From Glaciecola sp965658765 (GTDB lineage Bacteria; Pseudomonadota; Gammaproteobacteria; Enterobacterales; Alteromonadaceae): 52,662 nucleotides of DNA. The DNA is taken from assembly GCA_965658765.1 (NCBI GenBank), contig CBFHTO010000026.1, forward strand, positions 1 to 52,662, given 5' to 3'. Shown here piece by piece: positions 25,617 to 35,174 of the stretch; the first letter of the stretch is position 1, and the number at the start of each line of letters is the position of its first letter. Under the pieces are notes generated by a model. It saw nothing but the letters and a program-made list of their open reading frames with translations, was not told where the DNA came from and ran no database searches. The position numbers and the translations under genes are program-made.

Positions 25617-25634
25617 TTAAAACTGTCGTTTTAA
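25617..25634. terminator. AT-rich hairpin between convergent cysB and sdaA
   Basis: TTAAAAC (25617-25623) and GTTTTAA (25628-25634) form a seven-bp stem with a four-base loop in the 22-bp space between the two stop codons, overlapping the sdaA stop. A stem this AT-rich is weak, so its role as a shared terminator is uncertain. Confidence 0.35.
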
Positions 25635-27004
25635 CACTCGATAATATTCACTGCTAGCCCACCTCTAGCAGTTTCTTTATATTTTGATTTCATGTCATTT
25701 CCTGTGTCCCACATGGTTTTTATGACTTTGTCGAGTGATACTTTATGGTTTCCAGTGCCACGTAAAGCCAAGCGAGACGCATTTATCGCTTTAATTGCGC
25801 CCATGGCATTGCGTTCGATGCATGGAACTTGTACCAGACCACCTACTGGATCACAGGTTAATCCTAAATTATGCTCCATTCCTATCTCTGCGGCATTTTC
25901 GACATTATGTATGCTACCACCGATTATTTCAGTTAACGCTCCTGCTGCCATAGAGCATGCGACACCAACTTCTCCCTGACACCCTACCTCTGCGCCAGAA
26001 ATAGATGCGTTCTTTTTGTATAAAATACCAATTGCAGCAGCCGTCAGTAGAAAACGACAGGCTGTTTCGTCACTCATCGGCTTAATGTACTTATGATAAT
26101 AACTCATCACAGCGGGGATAATGCCGGCAGCACCATTTGTAGGCGCCGTCACTACGCGGCCACCTGCGGCGTTCTCTTCATTAACGGCGAGCGCAAAGAG
26201 GTTCACCCAATCCATCACTAACATAGGATCAGAGCTTTGTTCGTTTTCTAGACGGCTATGAAGAGCAGGCGCGCGCCTATGCACTTTTAATCCACCAGGC
26301 AATACACCTTCGGTTTGAATACCATTTTGAATACTTTCTTGCATGACCCGCCAAATATGAATTAGACGCGTTTTGATTTCTGACTCTGCCAGTTGCGAAC
26401 ATTCATTTTTAAGCATCAAGGTCGAGATGCGGAAGCCTTCGTCCTGACAAGTCTGAATTAATTCGGTTGCGCTTGCGAAAGGAAAAGGAGCATTTTTTTG
26501 CGCGTCTGCTATTTTTTCACTTTTTTGTGCTTCAAATTGGCTATCTTCGACAATAAAGCCACCACCGATAGAGTAGTAGGTTGTTTGTTTGATGAGCGTG
26601 TCATTCTGGTAAGCAAAAAAGCTCATACCATTTGCATGTTTTGGAAGGATTTTTCTTCTATGAAAAACAATCGCGCCAGACCGAGAAAATTCAATATTTT
26701 TACTTTGTAGAAGCAATAGCGACTGAGATTCATTAACGTCTAGAAGCATTTTGTCTATTTGTGATACAGGAACAGTTTCAGGTTCGAATCCTAACAAACC
26801 CAGAATAACCGCTTTCCCAGTGCCGTGTCCTTTACCTGTTTGCCCCAAAGAACCGAATAATTCTGTCTTAATATGGCTTACGTTTTTGATATCGCCGGAT
26901 TCTTTCAGCGCCTCTGCAAAACTCAATGCCGCCCTCATCGGACCGACAGTATGAGAGCTTGATGGCCCAATTCCTACTTTAAACATATCAAATACGCTGA
27001 TCAT
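25631..27004 (-). CDS. sdaA: L-serine ammonia-lyase, iron-sulfur type
   Basis: 457 residues from the ATG at 27004, which has GAGGG five to eight bases upstream; the frame extends further up, but this start gives the standard N-terminus MISVFDMFKVGIGPSSSHTVGPM. Later blocks are GGRVVTAPTNGAAGIIPAV, GAEVGCQGEVGVACSMAAGA and LGLTCDPVGGLVQVPCIERN, where the cysteines ligand the 4Fe-4S cluster. It converts L-serine to pyruvate and ammonia in the cytosol. Both SerDH domains are fused in one chain. sdaA and sdaB cannot be told apart by eye. Confidence 0.94.
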   Translation of the reverse strand: MISVFDMFKVGIGPSSSHTVGPMRAALSFAEALKESGDIKNVSHIKTELFGSLGQTGKGHGTGKAVILGLLGFEPETVPVSQIDKMLLDVNESQSLLLLQSKNIEFSRSGAIVFHRRKILPKHANGMSFFAYQNDTLIKQTTYYSIGGGFIVEDSQFEAQKSEKIADAQKNAPFPFASATELIQTCQDEGFRISTLMLKNECSQLAESEIKTRLIHIWRVMQESIQNGIQTEGVLPGGLKVHRRAPALHSRLENEQSSDPMLVMDWVNLFALAVNEENAAGGRVVTAPTNGAAGIIPAVMSYYHKYIKPMSDETACRFLLTAAAIGILYKKNASISGAEVGCQGEVGVACSMAAGALTEIIGGSIHNVENAAEIGMEHNLGLTCDPVGGLVQVPCIERNAMGAIKAINASRLALRGTGNHKVSLDKVIKTMWDTGNDMKSKYKETARGGLAVNIIEC

Positions 27005-27157
27005 ATTACCCTCGACCGTTAAAACACTATCGCCAACCCACAAATAATGAATCGTTACACAGGGTAACACAAGCAACAAATGCTAATAAACTTCATTAGT
27101 TTTGTTAATGAAGGATTAATAAGTTGAGTGTTGATAAAAGTGTTTTGTTTGTGAGAG

Positions 27158-27748
27158 CTATCGATGTGTTTCAATATGCTCTTGAAGTAAGGCTAGCATG
27201 CCAGCAGTTGCACCCCATATCATCCTATTGCGATATGGGATGAAATACACAGGAAAAGATTTTGATTTGCTTTGAAAGATTTCTTTATAGTAGTTTTGAC
27301 GATCCATAAGAAATGCTAATGGCACATGGAACACATTTGCGACCTCATTTTCATCAATCACCAAATGTTCGTCGATGTTTAAGGGGGCATCAAAGATACT
27401 CACTATAGGTGTTACAGCAAATCCACTAATTGTTCTATATTTCCCTAATCGCCCTAGTAGCCGAAGTTTTGTACGATCGAGACCAATCTCTTCTTCTGCT
27501 TCCCGATAGGCAGTATCAACTAAGTCTGAGTCTGTTTTTTCCGACTTACCACCAGGAAAGCTTATTTGCCCAGCATGATGTTTTAGATGTTTTGCGCGTT
27601 CGGTAAACAAAACATGTAGTTCACTATCTAATCTAAACATACAAATTAACACCGCTGCTGGACGAGTAGATTTAGCGAATAATTCAGATGCTCCAATATC
27701 ACTCTGCCACGGTCGATTAAAGGCGTTGATAAAGTCTAGTTCATTCAT
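27158..27748 (-). CDS. nudL: Nudix hydrolase, coenzyme A pyrophosphatase type
   Basis: 196 residues. The motif LLFTERAKHLKHHAGQI is the UPF0035 signature of CoA pyrophosphatases such as NudL; in the sequence it leads straight into SFPGGKSEKTD and the Nudix box end TAYREAEEEIGLD, with the metal-binding REAEEE intact. It would cleave CoA or acyl-CoA to phosphopantetheine and ADP. The start overlaps the end of pabB by eight bases, so translation is coupled. This pabB-nudL pair is well known in gammaproteobacteria. Confidence 0.9.
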   Translation of the reverse strand: MNELDFINAFNRPWQSDIGASELFAKSTRPAAVLICMFRLDSELHVLFTERAKHLKHHAGQISFPGGKSEKTDSDLVDTAYREAEEEIGLDRTKLRLLGRLGKYRTISGFAVTPIVSIFDAPLNIDEHLVIDENEVANVFHVPLAFLMDRQNYYKEIFQSKSKSFPVYFIPYRNRMIWGATAGMLALLQEHIETHR

Positions 27749-29282
27749 TCGACACTGCGCTTTTTCTGGTTGAATCTAAAAAACCTTTTTCCTTCACTTT
27801 TGAGCGGATGTTCGCTTCACCTTTTCTTTTGTCGAGCGAGCAATCGAGCTCACTTTCTTCAAGCAAGGGTAATATTTTAGCTACTTTATCTAAGCTTTCT
27901 TGATACTCATCGTCGACCTGTGAGTCAATTACAATTCCGCCGCCTGCCCAGCAGTAAATATTATTATTCTCAGTCAGTAAGGTTCTAATGCAGATATTTG
28001 TATCCATGTCATTTCGAATGCCAATGTAGCCAACGCTACCACAGTAAATTGCCCTTTTATTTGGCTCTAGCTCCTGTATTACTTGCATCGCTCGGACCTT
28101 AGGTGCGCCGGTAATAGATCCTCCCGGAAATGCACCTTCTATTAAGTCGTAAAGGGAAGAGTTATCTTTTAATTTTCCCACAACTGTGCTGACCATATGA
28201 TGAACAGCCGGATAGCTTTCTAAGGCAAATAGTTTCGGTACTTCCACTGAATGCGATTGGCAGTGCTTGCTCAAATCATTGCGTAACAAATCAACGATCA
28301 TAAGATTTTCGGCGCGGTCTTTTTCTGAACAGATTAAGCTATCCGCTAGCTCAGCGTCTTTTAAAGGATCACTAGAACGTTTTCGTGTTCCCTTTATTGG
28401 TTTTGTTTCAACTTGCTGCGCATTCACTTTCAAAAATCTCTCTGGAGATACACTGATAACACAACTTTCGCCAATTCGCATAAACGCTGAAAAGGGCGCA
28501 TTGTTATTATCGCAAAGTTTCTTGTAAGCTTCCCATTCTGAACCAGTGTATTGCGCAGAAAAGCGTTGGGCAAAATTTACTTGATAGCAGTCCCCTGCGC
28601 TTAGATACTCTTTTATTCTCTGAAAACCCTTTGCATATTGAGATGAGTTTAGGTTTGATTTCCACGGTGAGAGAAGTCTGAACGCTTTTTCGTTTCTATT
28701 CTTCATGTCAACTGTTTTGTAAGACGGGAGTTCACATTTTGCAAAGCACGAAGTTAGTTTTATTTCTTCTTTTTCAGAACATGTGCAAATAAAAATGCAT
28801 TTATTGGCATGATCATAAATCACACTCTCAGTGAAAAAGCCTACCGCAATATCCGGGATTAGATATTCATTTGGATCGTCATCTGTTATTCGGTCAGATT
28901 CAATATTTTGGTCATAAGCAAACAGGGTGACTGCACCAATTAAGAAAGGTAATGTTTCTGCTACGTCAGATAAGCTTTTAGGAATGTCAATTTGTTCGCT
29001 AAATCTATTTTGAATTCCTTCTAATGTTTTGTAAGGAGACTGTGTTCCTGTTATATCCTGAAATTTCCGAGACCATGCTCCCCGAAGTTTTTGCACACCA
29101 TGCTTGCATTGAAATGTGAGCACAGGTTCTCGCACAGCAATGCTAAAGCCCTTACCAATATCTTCATTTTTTCCGCTGTCGAGCAAACAAGACCACGAGT
29201 TTGTCTGCCAACTTTCAAACACCTGCATAAACGAAGAATAGGGTGTATTTTCCAGCCTTTTTATGCGTAATACCTGTGTCAA
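27741..29282 (-). CDS. pabB: Aminodeoxychorismate synthase component I
   Basis: 513 residues. The chorismate-binding half carries QVNFAQRFSA, the PIKGTRKR motif with the lysine that distinguishes PabB from anthranilate synthase, DLLRNDLSKHC, and GAFPGGSITGAPKVRAMQ. With the glutaminase PabA it turns chorismate into 4-amino-4-deoxychorismate for folate. The final 40 residues after LPLLEE are a polar extension (KRKGEANIRSKVKEKG) not typical of the family. nudL is translationally coupled. The gene is divergent from fumarase. Confidence 0.92.
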   Translation of the reverse strand: MTQVLRIKRLENTPYSSFMQVFESWQTNSWSCLLDSGKNEDIGKGFSIAVREPVLTFQCKHGVQKLRGAWSRKFQDITGTQSPYKTLEGIQNRFSEQIDIPKSLSDVAETLPFLIGAVTLFAYDQNIESDRITDDDPNEYLIPDIAVGFFTESVIYDHANKCIFICTCSEKEEIKLTSCFAKCELPSYKTVDMKNRNEKAFRLLSPWKSNLNSSQYAKGFQRIKEYLSAGDCYQVNFAQRFSAQYTGSEWEAYKKLCDNNNAPFSAFMRIGESCVISVSPERFLKVNAQQVETKPIKGTRKRSSDPLKDAELADSLICSEKDRAENLMIVDLLRNDLSKHCQSHSVEVPKLFALESYPAVHHMVSTVVGKLKDNSSLYDLIEGAFPGGSITGAPKVRAMQVIQELEPNKRAIYCGSVGYIGIRNDMDTNICIRTLLTENNNIYCWAGGGIVIDSQVDDEYQESLDKVAKILPLLEESELDCSLDKRKGEANIRSKVKEKGFLDSTRKSAVSNE

Positions 29283-29421
29283 AACTTCTCCATTAAAACG
29301 GTGGCACTTAATTTAGCTTTTACCCACCAAAGTCGAGTTTGGATTGCTTGGTGGTTTTATGATTTATCAGTAGTATACTTGCCCTACAGCGCTTTCACCA
29401 TTTTTCATTTAAGAGGAAATT

Positions 29422-30951
29422 ATGACCCTGATCCGTCAACAAGATTTAATCGATAGTGTGCAAGACGCACTGCAATTCATCTCTTACTATCACCCTTTAG
29501 ACTATATAAAGGCTGTTGAAGCGGCCTACGAAAAAGAGCAAAGTACCGCGGCTAAAGACGCGATGGCACAGATACTTGTTAATTCACGGATGTCAGCGGA
29601 GGGCAAAAGACCCTTATGTCAAGATACTGGTATTGTTACTTGTTTTGTAAAAATAGGGATGAGTGTGCAGTGGGACAAGCATGACATGACTGTGCAAGAG
29701 ATGGTCGATGAGGGGACAAGACGCGCGTATTTAGACCCTAACAATCCATTGAGAGCTTCAATAGTTTCTGATCCGGCAGGAAGCAGGAAAAACACAAAGG
29801 ACAATACTCCAGCCGTTGTTCATATTGATATGGTAGCGGGTGATAAAGTTGAAGTGATGATTGCTGCAAAAGGTGGCGGTTCGGAAAATAAATCTAAAAT
29901 GGTAATGCTTAACCCTTCAGATGATATTGCAGATTGGGTAGTAAAGACATTGCCTACAATGGGAGCAGGCTGGTGTCCACCAGGAATGCTTGGAATAGGA
30001 ATTGGTGGTACTGCAGAAAAAGCAGCGGTACTGGCGAAAGAAAGCTTGATGGATCCAGTCGATATTCAAGAGTTATTGGAACGTGGTCCAGAGACTACTG
30101 AAGAAAAGCTCAGAGTTGATATTTACAATAAAGTAAATGCGCTGGGTATAGGTGCTCAAGGCTTAGGTGGATTAACCACCGTTGTGGATATTAAAATCAA
30201 ATCTGTTCCCACCCATGCAGCCTCAAAACCTGTTGCCATGATCCCAAATTGTGCAGCAACTCGACACGCGCACTTTTTCCTAGATGGATCTGGTCCAGCT
30301 GAATTAACGCCGCCTAAATTAGAAGATTGGCCGGAAGTCACATTTGAGGTTGGTGCTGATGTACGTCGTGTTAATCTCGATGAAGTCACCAAAGAAGACA
30401 TTAAAGATTGGAAAGTAGGGGAAACGGTCTTACTGAGCGGTAAAATGTTGACTGGTCGTGATGCAGCTCATAAGCGCATTCAGACAATGATGGAAAATGG
30501 TGAAGGCTTGCCAGAGGGTGTTGATCTTACAAATAGATTCATTTATTACGTGGGTCCTGTAGATGCGGTTGGTGACGAAGTGGTTGGCCCTGCTGGTCCA
30601 ACAACAGCAACACGTATGGATAAGTTCACCGACATGATGCTAGAAGAAACTGGTTTGATCGGTATGATTGGAAAAGCCGAGCGGGGTCCTGCTACTGTCG
30701 AGAGTATTGCAAAACATGAGGCAGTATATTTAATGGCTGTCGGTGGCGCTGCCTATTTAGTGTCTAAAGCGATTAAAAAGTCTCGTGTTGTAGCATTCGA
30801 GGATTTAGGTATGGAAGCCATTTATGAATTTGAAGTGGAAGATATGCCAGTGACCGTTGCGGTTGACAGTTCTGGGGCAAATGCTCATCAAACGGGCCCT
30901 GCTATATGGAAAGCAAAAATTGCTGATTTAGACAAAGAGCTATCTAAATAA
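29422..30951 (+). CDS. fumA: Class I fumarate hydratase (4Fe-4S)
   Basis: 509 residues. Cluster cysteines are seen in RPLCQDTG (near 71-78), GWCPPGMLGIGIGG (near 191-204) and IPNCAATRHAHFF (near 274-286). The C-terminal swivelling domain has HQTGPAIWKA. The enzyme interconverts fumarate and malate in the TCA cycle and is oxygen-sensitive. AAGAGGAAATT sits before the ATG. A TATACT hexamer at 29374-29379 may be the -10 promoter element, with no clear -35. fumA and fumB type enzymes cannot be separated by eye. A terminator follows. Confidence 0.93.
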   Translation: MTLIRQQDLIDSVQDALQFISYYHPLDYIKAVEAAYEKEQSTAAKDAMAQILVNSRMSAEGKRPLCQDTGIVTCFVKIGMSVQWDKHDMTVQEMVDEGTRRAYLDPNNPLRASIVSDPAGSRKNTKDNTPAVVHIDMVAGDKVEVMIAAKGGGSENKSKMVMLNPSDDIADWVVKTLPTMGAGWCPPGMLGIGIGGTAEKAAVLAKESLMDPVDIQELLERGPETTEEKLRVDIYNKVNALGIGAQGLGGLTTVVDIKIKSVPTHAASKPVAMIPNCAATRHAHFFLDGSGPAELTPPKLEDWPEVTFEVGADVRRVNLDEVTKEDIKDWKVGETVLLSGKMLTGRDAAHKRIQTMMENGEGLPEGVDLTNRFIYYVGPVDAVGDEVVGPAGPTTATRMDKFTDMMLEETGLIGMIGKAERGPATVESIAKHEAVYLMAVGGAAYLVSKAIKKSRVVAFEDLGMEAIYEFEVEDMPVTVAVDSSGANAHQTGPAIWKAKIADLDKELSK

Positions 30952-30981
30952 TTACCTAAACAGAAAAATAGCGATGATATT

Positions 30982-31012
30982 GCCGATGTGACTTAATTGC
31001 ATCGGCTTTTTT
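30982..31012 (+). terminator. Rho-independent terminator after fumarase
   Basis: GCCGATG (30982-30988) pairs with CATCGGC (31000-31006), followed by TTTTTT (31007-31012). It lies 31 bases after the fumarase stop and just before the convergent thioredoxin-like gene. Confidence 0.82.
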
Positions 31013-31016
31013 GTTG

Positions 31017-31547
31017 CTAATCACCAAACGCTTCGCGCAGTTTTAAACCGAGTGCAGTCGAATATCCTACAGACCGACTGGTTATTTTCCCATTGGCATC
31101 TATTAAATAATAACTTGGGTATGCGCTTATTTTAAAAGCCTGCTTTAACTCATTTGTACCTAATAATACTTGAGTACCCAAAGAGTGGCTTTTGACAAAA
31201 TCGGCGACTTCTTCTTGCGACGAATAGTCGAGTGCCACAACAACAATATTGATTTTGTCTTCGTTCAGATATTGTAAATTACCAATACTCAAAGCACACA
31301 CTTGGCACCACGGTGCAAAGAAATAAACCAGGTTTGGCTTTTGTGTATTAAAAAGTGGTTGCACCGTTTGATCAAGCGCTACTAAGTATTGTGGTTTGAT
31401 TACCTCAGACCCGTTTGTTGCTAACATGTCCCGAGTTTGCCACCAAGTAATGGCGAAAATTACAAGGCAGAGTAACATAAAATCTCTAAACAGAGACAAA
31501 GGCTTTATTGTTTTCAAACGAGCTTTAATTTTATTCAAAAGTTTCAC
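31017..31547 (-). CDS. Membrane-anchored TlpA/thioredoxin-like protein
   Basis: 176 residues with one N-terminal helix (about 22-38) placing a thioredoxin fold in the periplasm. The active site is FFAPWCQVC with Cys81 and Cys84, and the cis-proline loop is SAYPSYYLIDANG. It is probably a reductase or oxidase of disulfides, related to TlpA, ResA or ScsD proteins. Targets are unknown. The gene is on its own, its 3' end five bases after the fumarase terminator. Confidence 0.85.
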   Translation of the reverse strand: MKLLNKIKARLKTIKPLSLFRDFMLLCLVIFAITWWQTRDMLATNGSEVIKPQYLVALDQTVQPLFNTQKPNLVYFFAPWCQVCALSIGNLQYLNEDKINIVVVALDYSSQEEVADFVKSHSLGTQVLLGTNELKQAFKISAYPSYYLIDANGKITSRSVGYSTALGLKLREAFGD

Positions 31548-31944
31548 TTATTATCTTTACAGCTTAAATTATGTATCAACGTAAAAAAGGAACCAGCCTC
31601 GACTTTTAAGTCAGACGTTTTGTAGATTGTAAAACACTCTGAGATGTCATGCTTTCGTCGTATTTCTTCGCTTTAGTTTTGCACAAATATTGCATAAATA
31701 TTGATCAAGGGTAAAGTGATATATGTGCACTCTAGCTAAATGTCGTTTAGAACCGAGCAATTTATGGCTCGCTCGACATGCTTTGCTTGCTTATGCTTTT
31801 AGACCACATCGATAGCTTATATTGTTGGGCCATATTGTTAGGTCATATTGTCAAATTATGTTGTTACAAAAAGCGGAGCAAGGATGAGACTAAGCTGAAT
31901 TGTGTTTGAGTGCATAGATATAAGCAACAAGAGCGAGATATTAT
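31548..31944. other. 397-base intergenic region with degenerate 13-nt repeats
   Basis: No gene is seen between the divergent thioredoxin-like gene and the 235-residue protein. Four head-to-tail degenerate units of 13 nt occupy 31818-31869 and are listed separately. The remainder has no strong dyad. Confidence 0.45.
31818..31869. repeat. Four degenerate 13-nt direct repeats
   Basis: Units TATATTGTTGGGC, CATATTGTTAGGT, CATATTGTCAAAT and TATGTTGTTACAA run without gaps, sharing the core ATATTGTT with changes. They end about 75 bases before the ATG at 31945, a position suited to regulator binding, but a decayed tandem repeat explains them equally well. Confidence 0.45.
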
Positions 31945-32652
31945 ATGGAATACGGCAGTAATAAAATTCAAACTGAGCAGAGTCTTTTTGAATATTTAAA
32001 TAAGCAGTTACAAATAGAAAACGGGCAATCTACAAAAGAAATTAGTGAATATACGATTTGTTACCTTGCGAATTTACTGACGAAATATAGCCATTCGAGC
32101 GAGCTTCTCACACAAGAACAATATAAAAATTCATTACCAACGCTTGCGTTTTTATACAGAGATGCAAGGGAAGCGGTCAATGAGAATATCCGGATAAATT
32201 TATTAAGAAAGCTTGGTGACTCTGCACTATTTATGGGCGCGTGGTTTGCCAAGTTGTACCAAAAAAAGGGCATCGGGAAAGACTACTTTTTAGGTATGGG
32301 GTCAGCGGCCTATGAATATTTAGCCGATAATGCATATCATCAACGAGAGGTTTTTAATGAGTTAGCACAAAATATGCCACCGATTTTGCATATTACATCA
32401 AGCGCACTTTCGAGAGAAAAAGCACAACGAGACAAGGATTTAACGGAAGGGCAATTTATTTATAACGATGGTGCAAATTCTCAGTGCAATAGTTCGCTAA
32501 GTATTGATAATGCCCCTGGCGGACAGGGTTTATCCAAGCAAGAAATAATAGAGCTGTATCAGCAGTATCTAGAAGAAAAAGACGCTCTCGTTGAAAAACA
32601 ACTAATTGCCTTAGGTCTTTTACCTTCGTCCTTAAAACCTCAGCAACACTGA
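31945..32652 (+). CDS. Uncharacterised soluble helical protein
   Basis: 235 residues without signal peptide or membrane helix. The N-terminal two-thirds are helical (QSLFEYLNKQLQIENGQ, YTICYLANLLTKYS, INLLRKLGDSALFMGAWFAK, YFLGMGSAAYEYLAD). A polar linker (about 165-195) leads to a final helix (KQEIIELYQQYLEEKDALVEK). No family was recognised with confidence. It is monocistronic and convergent with the 355-residue gene. Confidence 0.68.
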   Translation: MEYGSNKIQTEQSLFEYLNKQLQIENGQSTKEISEYTICYLANLLTKYSHSSELLTQEQYKNSLPTLAFLYRDAREAVNENIRINLLRKLGDSALFMGAWFAKLYQKKGIGKDYFLGMGSAAYEYLADNAYHQREVFNELAQNMPPILHITSSALSREKAQRDKDLTEGQFIYNDGANSQCNSSLSIDNAPGGQGLSKQEIIELYQQYLEEKDALVEKQLIALGLLPSSLKPQQH

Positions 32653-32726
32653 TATTGTAAAATGTAACGAGTGCTCTAAAGTAAGTAAGGATGCGATATT
32701 ACTTCGATAGCTTTTTCAGAAATTAT

Positions 32727-33794
32727 TCAATTTTTTAAGGCTTGATACTCTTCATTTGTAATATCAAACGTATATAAAAGGGCGTGCTTAGCATGTTCGT
32801 TTAGCGCGTCATTCGGCTCTTTAGTGATGTTCAATAATAGTTTTTTTAATTCATCACTTGTTTGAAGCGTACCATTATTGATTGAGTTTAACACAGCCAC
32901 TCTGGTCTCAAAGTCTTTGTCTGTGGCTAAAAAGTCTTGCGCAAGGGATTGCCGTTGTTCAGTGTTTGAAAACTTCATGATGTTTTCAATAACGTAACTT
33001 TTTAACTCATTATTGCTTGAGGGTAGTTCTAGCAGTAATTCGGTGACTATCTTATCTTTTTGTCCCTCGTTTAACTGAAATGGGTGTAAGATTTCAAGCG
33101 CATATAAACGATTCGTAGTGTTATTTGTGCTGTATAAGCCAATATCTATAAGTGCTTGGCTGATGTTTTGATTATCGACGTGTGCCCCAGTGCTAGAGAC
33201 CAAATGCAGTAATTTTTCATTGGCTTGGTCTGTGCCAATAGAGACAAGTCGTTGCACCAAATTATTGATCACCAGCTGTTTGTTAGGGATGTCTGAGCCT
33301 TGTATGATACTTGTAATGTAATACGCGTATTTTGAATCAGAATCTACGCTTAAAAAATACTCATTGAGTAATTGAAGGCTTTCTGGATCAGTCGCGACTG
33401 ATTGCCTCAATTTGTCTATTGTTTTTGCAAAATATGAAATATCGTCAGGATTATCACTGCTTGTAATTGCCAATAAATACTCTAACCATTCTATGGGCGA
33501 TGCATCTTCGTCGGGCTGTTGGATGGGCTCGAAACCTTGCCTAGGTTCAGCCTGATTTTCAGTTTCTATGCGCGCTACCGTATTTGCGTGATTATTATTA
33601 TCGGCTGGAATGTCCTGAGAGATTTCTGTTTGGCTTGTATTGCTTTTTATTAGCGCAGCACCAGTTTGCGACGCTAAAACGTTTTCGTTGAATTTTATAA
33701 CAGAATGCTTGCCGTATTGTGTTCCGGCCCAGAACACACCTGCGATTATTACACACTGGAGCAAAACGGTACTGGACTTGATTCGCATTTTCAA
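32727..33794 (-). CDS. Uncharacterised protein with N-terminal anchor and helical repeats
   Basis: 355 residues. One N-terminal membrane helix (about 9-24, VLLQCVIIAGVFWAGTQ) and an acidic, Asn/Gln-rich linker (40-105) come before a long all-helical domain with HEAT-like periodicity (for example YYITSIIQGSDIPNKQLVIN and SYVIENIMKFSNTEQRQSL). It is probably periplasmic and might be a scaffold or a regulatory inhibitor. Function is unknown. It is on the same strand as osmC and the CvfB-like gene, with osmC ending 23 bases before its start. Confidence 0.68.
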   Translation of the reverse strand: MKMRIKSSTVLLQCVIIAGVFWAGTQYGKHSVIKFNENVLASQTGAALIKSNTSQTEISQDIPADNNNHANTVARIETENQAEPRQGFEPIQQPDEDASPIEWLEYLLAITSSDNPDDISYFAKTIDKLRQSVATDPESLQLLNEYFLSVDSDSKYAYYITSIIQGSDIPNKQLVINNLVQRLVSIGTDQANEKLLHLVSSTGAHVDNQNISQALIDIGLYSTNNTTNRLYALEILHPFQLNEGQKDKIVTELLLELPSSNNELKSYVIENIMKFSNTEQRQSLAQDFLATDKDFETRVAVLNSINNGTLQTSDELKKLLLNITKEPNDALNEHAKHALLYTFDITNEEYQALKN

Positions 33795-33817
33795 ACGACC
33801 CTTAATTTAAACTAAGC

Positions 33818-34231
33818 TCATACTATTTCATAGCTTGTTTTAATCTCAACTGATTTAGTCAGCATCAGCATCACTGAACAATATTTTTCACAAGAAAGTT
33901 GGACGGCTCTTTGTAAGTGTTTTTCTTTTATGTTATCGCCACAAACCTTATAGTGCGCGTGAATATGCGTAAATACCCGCGGTGGCTCTTTTGCTCTAGT
34001 TGCTTCTAACTCGCAAACGCATTGAGTAAGTGATTGCCTAGATTTGCGCATTATTTCTACAACGTCAACGGATGAACAAGCACCAACACTCATTAGCACA
34101 GCTTGCATAGGGGATAGAGCTTCACCCGAACCATCTAATCGCAAAGTTTTGCCATCGTCCATCGTGCCATCAAACGCAAGACCATCGACGCTTTGCTCCC
34201 AATTTACAGTGGCTTTCATTTCGTTTGTCAT
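33818..34231 (-). CDS. OsmC-family protein, YhfA-like
   Basis: 137 residues. The two redox cysteines of the OsmC/Ohr superfamily are in SVGACSSVDVVEIM and VQLSCEKYCSVMLML. The N-terminal strand pattern and LDGSGEALSPMQAVLMS match the YhfA-like branch. Superfamily members reduce organic hydroperoxides, but for YhfA-like ones the substrate is unknown. It lies 18 bases downstream of the CvfB-like gene on the same strand, so the two form a likely operon. Confidence 0.85.
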   Translation of the reverse strand: MTNEMKATVNWEQSVDGLAFDGTMDDGKTLRLDGSGEALSPMQAVLMSVGACSSVDVVEIMRKSRQSLTQCVCELEATRAKEPPRVFTHIHAHYKVCGDNIKEKHLQRAVQLSCEKYCSVMLMLTKSVEIKTSYEIV

Positions 34232-34249
34232 CGTATTCCTTTTAACTTA

Positions 34250-35086
34250 TTACTTATTTAAATACAGGCAGTTTTTCTCAATTCTTATTTTTTTTGCCTT
34301 GTACAAGTGCCCAATTGCTTTTTTGTAAGCGCCTTTGCTTACTGAAAAGCGCGCAAATATTTCATCCGGAGGGCTTTTGTCGGTCAATGTAGACATACCG
34401 TCGTGCGCTTCTAAATCTTCAATGATTTGATCATGCAGACTTAGCCGAGCTTTATCGCTTTGTTGTTGTTGGCTGAGATCAAGTTTTTGGTCGGAACGGA
34501 CGTTCTTGATATAGCCTTTAAATTGATCGCCAATTTTTAGCTTGTTAATCAAGTCACTTTTAAACAACAAACCAGAAAACTCACCCTCTACTATGGCTTT
34601 AAATCCTAATGGTGTCTCTGCGTAAACTAATATATCGACCGCTTGTTCATTTTTAAAAGTATGCGTATCGAAAGAGAGAAAGCGTTCTATTTTAGTAGTG
34701 GCTATCAACTTATCTTCGCGATCTGTCATTAGGCAAGCAACATAATTTGAACCGATGCTTAGTTCACTATGAACTTGAGATTTTGGTGCATACAAGTCGT
34801 GCTCTAAACCCCAATCAAAAAAATAACCGAATTTACTTTCACCAGTCACGGTCAGCGCTTTAAATTCGCCCATCCCTATTTTGGGTTCTTTTAGCGAAAC
34901 AAAATACTGGTTGTCAGGGCCGGTATAGACAAAGCCAGATAATATTTGTCCTAATTCGTATTTAACCGAAGTGTCTTTTAATATCGCTTGTACATCAGCA
35001 TCTTGCGTATCTGGTGTGGAGAACCCGTAACCAAAGGGGTAGATTTCGACTAACTTTAGTTGATTAAATTGGCCTATTTTTAACAT
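34250..35086 (-). CDS. CvfB/YitL-like RNA-binding protein with S1-like domains
   Basis: 278 residues. It starts MLKIGQFNQLKLVEI and has the family block SKFGYFFDWGLEHDLYAPKS, then a second S1-like domain (GFKAIVEGEFSGLLFKSDL, GDQFKGYIKNVRSD), a winged-helix end (FSVSKGAYKKAIGHLYKAKKI) and IEKNCLYL at the C-terminus. These match CvfB proteins, modular RNA-binding factors that affect gene expression. It is first in a probable operon with osmC and is divergent from the pxp genes. Confidence 0.85.
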   Translation of the reverse strand: MLKIGQFNQLKLVEIYPFGYGFSTPDTQDADVQAILKDTSVKYELGQILSGFVYTGPDNQYFVSLKEPKIGMGEFKALTVTGESKFGYFFDWGLEHDLYAPKSQVHSELSIGSNYVACLMTDREDKLIATTKIERFLSFDTHTFKNEQAVDILVYAETPLGFKAIVEGEFSGLLFKSDLINKLKIGDQFKGYIKNVRSDQKLDLSQQQQSDKARLSLHDQIIEDLEAHDGMSTLTDKSPPDEIFARFSVSKGAYKKAIGHLYKAKKIRIEKNCLYLNK

Positions 35087-35174
35087 CTTGGTATCATATA
35101 AATTATAAAACGTTAGTATAACAAACTCTTAGCCAATGAGTTACTGATTGTATTTACCCTGCTGGAGACTTGCT

